Assembly (NCBI RefSeq): GCF_006782915.1
Contig: NZ_VCNP01000004.1
Coordinates: 62,001-126,000, forward strand
DNA: 64,000 nt
Direction: 5' to 3'
DNA from: Streptomyces calvus
GTDB lineage: Bacteria; Actinomycetota; Actinomycetes; Streptomycetales; Streptomycetaceae
Shown in pieces: positions 53,130 through 64,000 of this stretch. The translations under genes and the position numbers were made by a program. Numbering within the stretch: the first letter of the stretch is position 1; each line of letters begins with the position of its first letter. Below the pieces are notes generated by a model. That model worked only from the letters and a program-made list of their open reading frames with translations, was not told the origin of the DNA and made no database searches.

Positions 53130-53143
53130 GGGCCGGTCGGCCC
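53130..53143. promoter_or_regulatory. DosR/OsdR-type box
   Basis: GGGCCGGTCGGCCC, about 95 bases upstream of the GNAT-CoA ligase ATG. A half-conserved second copy, GGGACCGACCGGGG, starts 23 bp away at 53107. Confidence 0.6.
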
Positions 53144-53187
53144 CCGGTCTCCCGCCGGTCGTCCCGCACGGCGGTGGCTCCGGACCG

Positions 53188-54051
53188 TCACGCCGTGTCG
53201 GGTACGACCGCGATCGGGCAGGCGGAGTGGTGCAGGAGCGTGTGGGCGATCCGGCCGAGGCGGTGCCCGAACTGCCCGGGGCGCCGTCGGCCGACGATCA
53301 GCAGGTCCGCCTCGTGCGAGGCGGTCAGCAGCACTCGGCGGGCGGGTCCCTCGACCGTGTGCCGGCGCAGGCGCACGTCCGACGGGGCGTCGGCGAGCGC
53401 GGCTTCCAGTTCCTTGGCCGCCCGTTCCTCGTGCAGGCGCTCGGGCGTGCCGGTGAGCAGCGGATGGTCGGCCGTGTCGTGCGCGGGGCACCGCCACGCC
53501 CGTACCGCGTCCAGGGCGGCACCGCGGCGCCGGGCCTCCTCGTAGGCGAAGCGCACCGCCGCCGTCGGCGCGTCGGCCATGCCGACGACGATGCGGCCGC
53601 GCCGGCCTTCGGTGGTCCGGTTGTCGTGGCTGCCCCGGATCACGACGACCGGGCAGTGCGCCTCGGTGGCCACGGTCAGGCTGACGGAGCCGAGCAGGAG
53701 GTCGGCCAGTTCGCCGCGCCCGCGGGTGCCCATGATCACGGCCGCAGCGTTGCGCGCCTCGTGCAGGAGGACGTACTCCGGTTCTTCGGCCACCGCTTCG
53801 GTGGTGACGGAGAGGTCCGGGTGGTGACGACGGGCGCGGCGGGTGGCGACGACGAGGATGTCGTCGGGGGTGACGTGACCGGACGGCTTGCCGAGCTCTC
53901 GGGCGAGCGCGGTGCCCTCATAGCGGTACCAGCGGTAGGCGTGGACGATCCGCAGGGGTGCTCCGTGCAGGGTGGCCTCGTCGGCCGCCCAGTCGACGGC
54001 CCGCAGGCTTGACTCGGAGCCGTCGACGCCGACGACCAGGTGAAGACTCAT
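53188..54051 (-). CDS. Tandem universal stress protein
   Basis: A 287-residue protein with two Usp domains: LVVGVDGSESSLRAVDWAADEA ... MGTRGRGELADLLLGSVSLTV with an intact ATP loop, and RIVVGMADAPTAAVRFAYEEA ... VGRRRPGQFGHRLGRIAHTLLHH with a diverged loop. It is the third gene of the USP-ADH-USP operon, only 5 bases after the alcohol dehydrogenase stop, with AAGGCTGAG near the ATG. Gene order USP-ADH-USP-DoxX resembles the dormancy region of S. coelicolor. Confidence 0.9.
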   Translation of the reverse strand: MSLHLVVGVDGSESSLRAVDWAADEATLHGAPLRIVHAYRWYRYEGTALARELGKPSGHVTPDDILVVATRRARRHHPDLSVTTEAVAEEPEYVLLHEARNAAAVIMGTRGRGELADLLLGSVSLTVATEAHCPVVVIRGSHDNRTTEGRRGRIVVGMADAPTAAVRFAYEEARRRGAALDAVRAWRCPAHDTADHPLLTGTPERLHEERAAKELEAALADAPSDVRLRRHTVEGPARRVLLTASHEADLLIVGRRRPGQFGHRLGRIAHTLLHHSACPIAVVPDTA

Positions 54052-54056
54052 CGTTC

Positions 54057-55079
54057 TCAGCCTTCCGCGTCGAGGTCGAACACGATGCGGGCCTTGACGT
54101 GACCGCTCAGGACCTCGTCGATGCAGTCGTTGACGGCGGCCAGCGGGCGGGTCTCCCGGATGACCTGCGTGCGGCCCTCGGCGTGGAGCTGGAAGACCTC
54201 GGCGAGGTCCTGGCGGGTGCCGACGATGGAGCCGATCACCGAGGTGCCGTTGAGCACGGTGTCGAAGATCGGGACCGGGAGGGTGCCGTGCGCCGGCAGG
54301 GCCACCATCACGAGCTTCCCGCCGCGCCGCAGACCGGAGTTGACGGCTGCGAAGGCGGCCGGGTTCACGGCGAGGGCGAGGGCCGCGTGCGCGCCGCCGT
54401 GCCGCTTCAGCTCGGCGCCGACGTCCTGGGTGCGGGCGTCGATGAGGATGTCCGCACCCAGTTCCCGGGCGAGTGCGAGCTTGTCGTCGGTGACGTCGAT
54501 CGCGGCGACGGTGGCTCCCGCGATCTTCGCGTACTGCACCGCCAGGTGGCCCAGTCCGCCCACGCCCGAGATCGCGACGAGCTGGGCGGGCCGGACGTCC
54601 GCGACCTTCAGCGCCTTGTAGGTGGTGACGCCCGCGCAGGTCAGCGGTGCGGCGTCGAGGGCGCTGACGCCTTCGGGCACCGGCTGGGCGAAGTCGGCCC
54701 GGGCGAGCATCTTCTCGGCGTAGCCGCCGTCGCAGCCGTAGCCGGTGTTGATCTGGCTCTCGCAGAGGGTCTCCCAGCCGGACAGGCAGTGCTCGCACCG
54801 CCCGCACGCGCTGCCGAGCCACGGCACGGCGACGCGTTGGCCGACGGCGAGGTGGGTCACGCCGTCGCCGAGCTTCTCGACGAGGCCGACGCCTTCGTGG
54901 CCGGGCACGAACGGCGGGGTGGGCTTGACGGGCCAGTCGCCGTGCGCGGCGTGGATGTCGGTGTGGCACAGCCCGGACGCCTCGACACGGACGCGGACCT
55001 GCCCGGGGCCGGGCTCGGGGTCGGGGCGCTCCTCGATGACCAGGGGTTCGCCGAATTCCCGTACGACCGCTGCCTTCAT
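54057..55079 (-). CDS. Zinc-dependent alcohol dehydrogenase (AdhP-like)
   Basis: A 340-residue medium-chain dehydrogenase. Catalytic zinc ligands are Cys38 (GLCHTD), His61 (GHEGVG) and a downstream Cys; the structural zinc lobe CGRCEHCLSGWETLC is complete; the NAD motif is GVGGLGHLAVQYA. It oxidises ethanol or reduces acetaldehyde, which fits a fermentative route with pyruvate formate-lyase in the same island. ATG at 55079 follows AAGGAGAAGG. It lies between two USP genes in one operon (37- and 5-base gaps). Confidence 0.93.
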   Translation of the reverse strand: MKAAVVREFGEPLVIEERPDPEPGPGQVRVRVEASGLCHTDIHAAHGDWPVKPTPPFVPGHEGVGLVEKLGDGVTHLAVGQRVAVPWLGSACGRCEHCLSGWETLCESQINTGYGCDGGYAEKMLARADFAQPVPEGVSALDAAPLTCAGVTTYKALKVADVRPAQLVAISGVGGLGHLAVQYAKIAGATVAAIDVTDDKLALARELGADILIDARTQDVGAELKRHGGAHAALALAVNPAAFAAVNSGLRRGGKLVMVALPAHGTLPVPIFDTVLNGTSVIGSIVGTRQDLAEVFQLHAEGRTQVIRETRPLAAVNDCIDEVLSGHVKARIVFDLDAEG

Positions 55080-55116
55080 GATGCCTTCTCCTTCGGTGTC
55101 TCTTCGGCCGGCCGCG

Positions 55117-56022
55117 TCAGTCGTGCGCGACGACGGCGACGGGGGCGGTGGCGTGGTGCATGACCGCGTGGGCGACGGCGCCGATGTGCACACCGAACGG
55201 GCTGCGGCGGATGCGGCGGCCGACGACGACGGGGGACGCCTCGTGGGCCGCGTCGACGAGGTGGCCCGCGGGGCTGCCGAGCCGGGACGCTTCGGTCACC
55301 TCGACGTCCGGGTACTTCTCCCGCCACGGCAGCAACGCCTCCGTGAGCGCTTCGACCTGCTCGCGGATGATGTCTTCGCGGGGGTCGACGCCGGCAGCCA
55401 GGCTGTAGACGTAGTAGGGCGGCAGGTTCCAGCCCTGGACGACGGTCAGCGTGGCCTCTCGGCGCCGGGCTTCCTCGAACGCGAAGGTGATGACGGTCTC
55501 GTCGGGGCTGTCGGTGTCCAGGCCCAGGACCACGCGCCGGAAGCCGGTGGCGGCGGACGGTATGCCGGCGGGGTCCTTGACGTGTTCGTCGGCGGCCTGT
55601 TCGCCGGCCCGGACGAGAATCACTGGCACCTCGGCGCGGGCGACCACGGACTGGCCGACGGACCCGATCAGGAAGCCCGTGAGGCCGCTCAGGGCACGTG
55701 AGCCCAGCACCAGCAGTTCCGCGTCGCGAGCGGCTTCGAGCAGGACCTCGGCCGGGGCCCCGGCCCGCTGCTCGGTGGTCACCTCGACGCCGGGGTGTCG
55801 CAGCCTCAGCCCCTCGGCGGCCTCCCGGGGGATCCGCTCGGTCCAGTGCTGGTGCGTCTCGGCGCCGAGGAGCGGGGCCTGGGCCATGGGCTCCGGAACC
55901 GGCTGCCACACGTGAAGCAGTCGTACCGGCATCTGGCGCAGCGCGGCTTCGCGGGCCGCCCACTCTGCGGCTGCCCGGCTCTCGGGCGAGCCGTCGAGTC
56001 CTACGGTGATCGTGCGGGCCAT
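55117..56022 (-). CDS. Tandem universal stress protein
   Basis: A 301-residue protein with two Usp domains. Domain 1: ITVGLDGSPESRAAAEWAAREA ... GSRALSGLTGFLIGSVGQSVV. Domain 2: RRVVLGLDTDSPDETVITFAFEEA ... VGRRIRRSPFGVHIGAVAHAVMHH. It is the first gene of the USP-ADH-USP operon. ATG at 56022 has CAGGAGGTGG. Two regulator boxes 20 bp apart lie 65-98 bases upstream, the clearest promoter arrangement in the island. Confidence 0.92.
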   Translation of the reverse strand: MARTITVGLDGSPESRAAAEWAAREAALRQMPVRLLHVWQPVPEPMAQAPLLGAETHQHWTERIPREAAEGLRLRHPGVEVTTEQRAGAPAEVLLEAARDAELLVLGSRALSGLTGFLIGSVGQSVVARAEVPVILVRAGEQAADEHVKDPAGIPSAATGFRRVVLGLDTDSPDETVITFAFEEARRREATLTVVQGWNLPPYYVYSLAAGVDPREDIIREQVEALTEALLPWREKYPDVEVTEASRLGSPAGHLVDAAHEASPVVVGRRIRRSPFGVHIGAVAHAVMHHATAPVAVVAHD

Positions 56023-56086
56023 GCCGGCCACCTCCTGTGTCATTGGTTCTGTTCTCAGCGTCTCTTCGGGCGGTTCCGGGGGGCAG

Positions 56087-56120
56087 GGGCCTGTGGTCCC
56101 GGGGTGGGGCCGACGGTCCC
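56087..56120. promoter_or_regulatory. Tandem DosR/OsdR-type boxes of the USP-ADH-USP operon
   Basis: GGGCCTGTGGTCCC (56087-56100) and GGGCCGACGGTCCC (56107-56120) are spaced exactly 20 bp, about two helical turns, like the paired sites of mycobacterial DosR promoters. Confidence 0.65.
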
Positions 56121-56174
56121 TGTCGGCAGGCTGGTGGGGCGGGTCCTTGGGTGGGCCCGCCCGACCTGTCGTGT

Positions 56175-56795
56175 TCAGCGCAGCCACGCGTGGTCGCGGA
56201 CGATCGGGAGCCGGGCCCACCACCGGCCCAGCCCCAGCGCGTCACCGGCCGAGACCGCGGCCAGCGCGATCAGCACCACCGCGTACACCACGTGGTAGTC
56301 GGCGAACGGGTTCGTCGACATGCTCGCCGACCCGTCCGACAGGTGCTTGGCCGGCGGCCACTCCGCCACCCACATCAACGCCATCATCACCGTCCCCGCC
56401 AGCGCCGCCAGACGCAGCGCCACCCCCGCGGTCAGGGCCAGCCCGATCCCCAGCAGCCCCAGCATGAACAGCCAGTCCGTCCACGCCGCCCCGGCCCACG
56501 CATGGAACGTCGACTCCATCGGACCGACCACGACGTGCCCCAGGAAACCCTCCGTGGGCGAACCCCCGTCGACCCAGCCCTTGCCGGACGCGGTGGCGTA
56601 ACCGAAGCCGAACGTCTTGTCCAGGAACGCCCACAGGAAGACGAACCCCATCAGCACCCGCGCCGAGGCGAAGACACAGGCCCGTGCGGTGAGCGCGCCG
56701 GCCTCCACCGACCCGGGCGCGGAAACCGCGCCGTTACGGCGAAACCACGGCAGGGGGAAACCCGAACTACGATGCGTGGGCTGGTGCACGGCCAT
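56175..56795 (-). CDS. DoxX-like integral membrane protein
   Basis: About 206 residues with four hydrophobic segments: FASARVLMGFVFLWAFLDKT, WLFMLGLLGIGLALTAGVAL, LAALAGTVMMALMWVAEW and YAVVLIALAAVSAGDALGLG. The pattern and the RVLMGFVFLWAFLDK start match the DoxX/thiosulfate:quinone oxidoreductase small-subunit-like group. Its partner or substrate is unknown. An upstream in-frame GTG near 56840 would add 15 residues; ATG at 56795 is preferred. It lies 153 bases before the USP operon and shares its direction. Confidence 0.82.
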   Translation of the reverse strand: MAVHQPTHRSSGFPLPWFRRNGAVSAPGSVEAGALTARACVFASARVLMGFVFLWAFLDKTFGFGYATASGKGWVDGGSPTEGFLGHVVVGPMESTFHAWAGAAWTDWLFMLGLLGIGLALTAGVALRLAALAGTVMMALMWVAEWPPAKHLSDGSASMSTNPFADYHVVYAVVLIALAAVSAGDALGLGRWWARLPIVRDHAWLR

Positions 56796-56917
56796 GACAG
56801 TGACCACTTCAGGGAAGATCCGGCTGGTTCCTGACACCACTCACTCTCCCGGCCCCCACCACCGCGCACCCGACGCCGAAGGTCCACACCCCAGGGACTC
56901 AACAGCCCTGATCCACA

Positions 56918-56931
56918 GGGACCTTCGGCCA
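56918..56931. promoter_or_regulatory. Weak DosR/OsdR-type box between DoxX and nitroreductase
   Basis: GGGACCTTCGGCCA matches the dyad with one end mismatch, in the divergent gap between the DoxX-like gene and the nitroreductase gene. Confidence 0.4.
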
Positions 56932-57066
56932 GGACCAGACGAACAAGGCCGAACGGCGCTGGGTGGTGCCCGCACGGCCCTCACGCGCGCGCCGGCGACG
57001 GCCAAGGCTGGAAAGGGTTCACCCACCAGCCCAGCCGGCCTCGGACATGGGCGGGAAGGAGTCCCG

Positions 57067-58041
57067 ATGACCTCGGCAACCCTCGACGCTCCGGCCTTGG
57101 AGCGGCTGGTCGCAGCGGCCGTGGCCGCGCCGTCCCTGCACAACACCCAGCCCTGGCGCTTCCGGCTCGATACCGACACCCGCACGGTACGGATCGACGC
57201 CGCCGCGGACCGGGCGCTGCGCCACACCGACCCGGTGGGCCGCGCCGTGCACCTGGCCGTGGGCTGCGCGGTCCTCAACCTGCGCGTCGCCGCCGCCCAC
57301 TTCGGCTGGGAGCCGGTGACCCGGCTGCTTCCGTGCCCGGACCGTCCCGCTCTGCTCGCCACGGTCCGGCTCACCGAATCGGTACGCGGCGCACCGTCGA
57401 CCGGCTTGTACGAGGCGGTGTGGCGCCGGCACAGCAGCCGTTTCCCCTTCTCCGGGCGACCGCTGCCGGCGGACCTGCTCGCCGAGCTGACCGAGGCGGC
57501 CCGTCTGGAGGGTGCGGCCCTGCGTTTCCTGGGGCGTGACGACACCGACCGGGTGCTGAGTGCCACGCGGGAGGCGGAGTGGCGCAACCGGGCGGACACC
57601 GACCGCGCAGCGGAGAGCCGTCGGCTGGTCAGTGGCCCGCACTCCCCGTGGCTGGGACTTCCGGCAGCGGTTCTCGGCCCGCAAGACGCCCTGGAGCGCA
57701 TACCGATGCGGGACTTCGGGGCTCACCGGCACCCGGACGTGCTGCGCGCCCGCGCCTTCGAGACGCGTCCGGTCCTCGCGCTGCTGTCCACGGCACACGA
57801 CCACTGGCTGCGGGCCGGCCAGGCGCTGGAACGCGTGCTCCTGCTGGCCACCCGGCACGGAGTGCGGGCGTCACTCCTGCACCAGGCCATGGAGTGGCCC
57901 GACCTGCGCCGGGCCCTCGACGGTCTCCCGGTCGACGGCCCTCGGGTGCACACGCAGATGGTGATCCGGCTCGGGTACGGCCCCGAGGGACCGGCCTCAC
58001 CGCGCCGCCCGGTGGAGGAAGTGATGGAGGGCGACGAGTGA
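57067..58041 (+). CDS. Acg-like nitroreductase family protein
   Basis: A 324-residue protein of the Acg/Rv2032 type, a double nitroreductase-fold protein. The N-terminal AAVAAPSLHNTQPWRF is the FMN-region signature, followed by GRAVHLAVGCAVLNLRVAA and the C-terminal LLLATRHGVRASLLHQAMEWPDLRR. In mycobacteria this family is a core DosR-regulon member that may sequester FMN. ATG at 57067 follows AAGGAG. It is one of the few plus-strand genes here and is divergent from the DoxX-like gene. Confidence 0.9.
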   Translation: MTSATLDAPALERLVAAAVAAPSLHNTQPWRFRLDTDTRTVRIDAAADRALRHTDPVGRAVHLAVGCAVLNLRVAAAHFGWEPVTRLLPCPDRPALLATVRLTESVRGAPSTGLYEAVWRRHSSRFPFSGRPLPADLLAELTEAARLEGAALRFLGRDDTDRVLSATREAEWRNRADTDRAAESRRLVSGPHSPWLGLPAAVLGPQDALERIPMRDFGAHRHPDVLRARAFETRPVLALLSTAHDHWLRAGQALERVLLLATRHGVRASLLHQAMEWPDLRRALDGLPVDGPRVHTQMVIRLGYGPEGPASPRRPVEEVMEGDE

Positions 58042-58049
58042 TCGCGTCC

Positions 58050-58080
58050 CGCCCGGTCGCGTCGACGACGCGACCGGGCG
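58050..58080. terminator. Very strong terminator between convergent genes
   Basis: CGCCCGGTCGCGTC (58050-58063) and GACGCGACCGGGCG (58067-58080) form a perfect 14-bp stem with a 3-base loop, 9 bases after the nitroreductase stop. Confidence 0.85.
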
Positions 58081-58135
58081 GTGTCGTCGCCGCGCCGGCC
58101 GACGCGGGCACTCGGCGGGCCGGCTGCCGCGCGTA

Positions 58136-58804
58136 TCACCCCACGTCGACGCGCCCGTGCTCCCTGACCTGCGGTATTTCCGCACTCTCCGATTCGCGCC
58201 GGACGTGCACCCGCGCCTCGGGAGCGTCGGCCAGTGTGTTGCTCACCGTGCAGTGCGAGACCACCGCGCGCAGCGCGGCCAGCCGATCGGCGGGCAGGGA
58301 CGGGGCGTGGACGGTCATCGACAGGGAGGCGACCCTTGCGGGGCGGTCGTCGGCCATGCGGAAGTCCGCCCGGACGGTCAGACCGTCCCGGCTGAGGCCA
58401 TGCCTGTCCAGGTACCGGCCCGCGTAGTGCGCGGTGCAGGAGGCCACAGAAGCGATGAAGAGTTCCACGGGCGTGGGTGCCGTGTCCCTGCCGCCGTCGG
58501 TCCGTGGCTGGTCGACGGTCAGGACGTGTCCCCGTACCCGCACTTCGAAGGCGTCGCCGGCGACAGGCGTCACGTCGACGCGTCCGGCCGGCACGTCAGG
58601 GCCCGGCTCCACGGCGGCGGCCTGGAAGAGCAGCAGACCGGCCAGGCGCCGCGCCTCCTCGGCGGTCAGCGACAGCCACGGGGCCCGGCTGTCGTGCGGG
58701 GCACGGGCAGTGTCCAGGACGACGCGTCCCATGGAAGCCGGGAGATCCTGGGACGCGAGTCGTGTGACGTTGATGGTGCGTCCGCAGCGGCTGGTCATCT
58801 TCAT
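58136..58804 (-). CDS. OsmC-family protein with extra N-terminal domain
   Basis: A 222-residue protein. Residues about 80-215 are an OsmC/Ohr-like domain (VRVRGHVLTVDQPRTDGGRDTAPTPVELFIASVASCTAHYAGRYL ... HCTVSNTL) with both peroxidatic-type cysteines. Residues 1-75 (INVTRLASQDLPASMGRVVL ... LTAEEARRLAGLLLFQA) form a small extra domain not usual in OsmC. It likely reduces organic hydroperoxides. ATG at 58804 has GGGAG at 6 bases. Candidate regulator boxes lie about 150-180 bases upstream. Confidence 0.85.
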   Translation of the reverse strand: MKMTSRCGRTINVTRLASQDLPASMGRVVLDTARAPHDSRAPWLSLTAEEARRLAGLLLFQAAAVEPGPDVPAGRVDVTPVAGDAFEVRVRGHVLTVDQPRTDGGRDTAPTPVELFIASVASCTAHYAGRYLDRHGLSRDGLTVRADFRMADDRPARVASLSMTVHAPSLPADRLAALRAVVSHCTVSNTLADAPEARVHVRRESESAEIPQVREHGRVDVG

Positions 58805-58952
58805 GACGTCTCCCGGCCGGGTGCCTTGCCCTCGAGCCCCAAGCGTGCTCGACGCAGCTGCTCCGCCCACCCGAGCAGGGCCGGCGGGCCGGGTCGGCCC
58901 CGGTCGTCCGCCTCGGCACCTCCATTCGACCGCGGTCGCGGTCCACCGTCAT

Positions 58953-58989
58953 GGGCCGAGGGGCCCGCGCGCCGTGAGCCGATGGTCCC
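58953..58989. promoter_or_regulatory. Pair of candidate DosR/OsdR-type boxes
   Basis: GGGCCGAGGGGCCC (58953-58966) and GAGCCGATGGTCCC (58976-58989) lie between the OsmC-like gene start and the sensor kinase gene end. Their starts are 23 bp apart. Confidence 0.45.
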
Positions 58990-59050
58990 GGCACAACCGT
59001 CCCCACTCGGCAGGGCCCTCAAGGTGCCGCTCGCCCGCCGGCACCGTACG

Positions 59051-60826
<1,776 letters not shown>

Positions 60827-60929
60827 TCACCGCATGTCGGCAGCCTTACCGTGAACCTGCCATGGTATCGGCTCGAATAGGGAGACGATAAGGGATCAGC
60901 GCCGCCGCGTGGCCGACTGGCCGGAACCG

Positions 60930-62821
<1,892 letters not shown>

Positions 62822-62886
62822 CGAATGCTCCTCGCGATCCCTCGGTCTGTGTCGGAATCCTTTCTTCCCAGGATGGCCGGGGTCCA

Positions 62887-62900
62887 AGGCCGGTCGGCCC
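62887..62900. promoter_or_regulatory. DosR/OsdR-type box of the regulator gene
   Basis: AGGCCGGTCGGCCC, 66 bases upstream of the response regulator start. It deviates from the dyad only at the first base. Confidence 0.55.
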
Positions 62901-62914
62901 CGATTTCGCCTGCG

Positions 62915-63676
62915 TCAGTGGGCCATGAGGCCGCGCTCGCGGAACTGGCCCTGTACCCGGTCCACCAGCGTCTTGTCCGGGACCGGGGCGTCACGCAGGG
63001 GAAAGGGGATGCCCAGGGCGTCGTACTTCGCGGCGCCGAGCTTGTGGAACGGCAGGATGTCGACCCGCTCCACGCAGGCGAGGCCGGAGAGGAATCCGGC
63101 GAGTCCGTCGACGGCGTCCTCGTCGTCGGTCCAGCCGGGCACCAGGACGTACCTGATCCACACGCGCTTGCCCAGCCGGTCGAGACGGGTGGCGAAGTTC
63201 AGGGTGGGGGCGAGGGCGCCGCCGGTCAGCTTCCGGTAGGTCGTGACGTCGAAGGACTTGATGTCCAGCAGCACCAGGTCGGTGTCGGCCAGGAGCGTGT
63301 CCGTGGCGCGGGCACCGAGGAATCCGGAGGTGTCGAGGGCGGTGTGCAGGCCGGCCTCCTTGCAGCGGCGCAGGACCGCCGCGGTGAAGGCCGGCTGGAG
63401 CAGGGGTTCGCCGCCGGTGAGGGTCACTCCCCCGCCGGCCGTGACGAGGAAGTCCCGGTACTTGTCGATCTCCGCCATCACCTCGTCGACGGCGGCCTCC
63501 CGGCCGTCGCGCATGTGCCATGTGTCGGGGTTGGCGCAGTAGAGGCAGCGCAGGGGGCAGCCGCTGGTGAAGAGGACGAACCGGGTCCCGGGACCGTCCA
63601 CGCCGGTGGACAGGTCCCAGGAGTGGATCCGTCCGGTGGCCGATCCCGGTGCCACGGTCGGAAGCATCGTGCTCAC
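62915..63676 (-). CDS. pflA: Pyruvate formate-lyase activating enzyme
   Basis: A 253-residue radical SAM enzyme. The [4Fe-4S] motif is Cys40-x3-Cys44-x2-Cys47 (GCPLRCLYC), the SAM GGE motif is [10 protein letters not shown], and FVLFTSGC plus [15 protein letters not shown] follow the PflA pattern. It installs the glycyl radical on pyruvate formate-lyase, under oxygen-poor conditions. GTG at 63676 overlaps the stop of the PFL gene as GTGA, so the two are co-translated. Length matches the family (about 245-250). Confidence 0.93.
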   Translation of the reverse strand: MSTMLPTVAPGSATGRIHSWDLSTGVDGPGTRFVLFTSGCPLRCLYCANPDTWHMRDGREAAVDEVMAEIDKYRDFLVTAGGGVTLTGGEPLLQPAFTAAVLRRCKEAGLHTALDTSGFLGARATDTLLADTDLVLLDIKSFDVTTYRKLTGGALAPTLNFATRLDRLGKRVWIRYVLVPGWTDDEDAVDGLAGFLSGLACVERVDILPFHKLGAAKYDALGIPFPLRDAPVPDKTLVDRVQGQFRERGLMAH

Positions 63677-64000
63677 AGCGATCCGTGGAAGGTGCGGCTG
63701 ATCACGTCGAGCTGCTGCTCGCGGGTCAGGCGGACGAAGTTCACGGCGTAGCCGGAGACCCTGATCGTCAGCTCGGGGTACTTCTCCGGGTGTTCCATCG
63801 CGTCCTCCAGCACGGCGCGGTCCAGCACATTGACGTTCATGTGGAAGCCGCCCGCGGACATGTAGGCGTCGAGGATGCCGACCAGGTGACCGGCCCGCTC
63901 CTCGGGGACGTGGCCCAGCCCTTCCGGGGTGATCGTGGTGGTCAGGGAGATGCCGTCGCGTGCCGCCTCGTAGGGCAGTTTGGCCACCGAGAGGGCGGAG
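63673..64000 (-). CDS. pflB: Pyruvate formate-lyase, C-terminal part
   Basis: The last 108 codons of formate C-acetyltransferase; the gene continues beyond the right edge. The glycyl-radical site is [13 protein letters not shown] near the end, and [28 protein letters not shown] is characteristic. It cleaves pyruvate with CoA to acetyl-CoA and formate without oxygen, and is itself destroyed by oxygen when activated. The stop overlaps the activase start. Confidence 0.93.
   Translation of the reverse strand, partial: SALSVAKLPYEAARDGISLTTTITPEGLGHVPEERAGHLVGILDAYMSAGGFHMNVNVLDRAVLEDAMEHPEKYPELTIRVSGYAVNFVRLTREQQLDVISRTFHGSL

Noticed and set aside
58886..58900. GGGCCGGGTCGGCCC as another regulator box
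   Set aside because: The dyad is 15 bp, with a 5-bp centre, unlike the 14-bp spacing of all others, and lies in a G/C-only stretch where such matches are cheap.

Overview
The window looks like a piece of a Streptomyces chromosome. Base composition is very GC-rich with strong G/C at third codon positions. It carries a complete conservon (cvnABCD plus two P450s), a helix-turn-helix/DUF5753 regulator beside a PF04672-type methyltransferase, MerR regulators, secreted lectin and esterase-type proteins, and a DevS/DevR-like (OsdK/OsdR-like) dormancy locus.

Layout. 0-5.5 kb: tail of a possible regulator, a secreted ricin-lectin/beta-helix protein, then a convergent pair (membrane protein with a DHODH-like head, FAD monooxygenase). 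5.6-8.1 kb: a Cmx-type chloramphenicol exporter behind what looks like a leader-peptide attenuator, then about 1 kb of dead DNA with remnants of a formylglycine-generating enzyme and an ABC ATPase. 8.1-16.2 kb: DHA2 exporter, small ORFs, secreted phosphodiesterase-like protein, PTS EIIBC with paired operator-like sites, NUDIX protein, coiled-coil/winged-helix protein, serine hydrolase. 16.6-22.8 kb: conservon operon with two P450s (the first lacks the ExxR motif) and a crotonase. 22.8-41 kb: metabolic and regulatory genes, including two MerR-type promoters with 19-bp spacers, an NCS1 permease/racemase/GntR set, an amidohydrolase, a carboxylesterase and GNAT proteins.

41.1-42.6 kb: a truncated pirin gene, 31-bp tandem repeats and a tyrosine recombinase. 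This marks a recombination boundary. To its right (42.6-64 kb) almost everything is on the minus strand and forms a hypoxia/dormancy island: universal stress proteins, CBS-BON proteins, PNPOx-like flavin proteins, flavodoxin, alcohol dehydrogenase, DoxX-like protein, Acg-like nitroreductase, OsmC-like protein, a GAF sensor kinase and its LuxR-type regulator, GAPDH, and pyruvate formate-lyase with its activase.

About fourteen 14-bp dyads of the form GGGCC-N4-GGYCC occur between or upstream of these genes. They have the same 5-4-5 geometry as the mycobacterial DosR box, so the set probably forms one regulon of the LuxR-type regulator at 62.1-62.8 kb. The island is also eroding: GAPDH has an in-frame TGA, the GNAT-CoA ligase gene has two frameshifts, and fragments of USP, CBS, GNAT and P-type ATPase genes are scattered in it. 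All functional statements rest on reading sequence and family knowledge; no database search was run.
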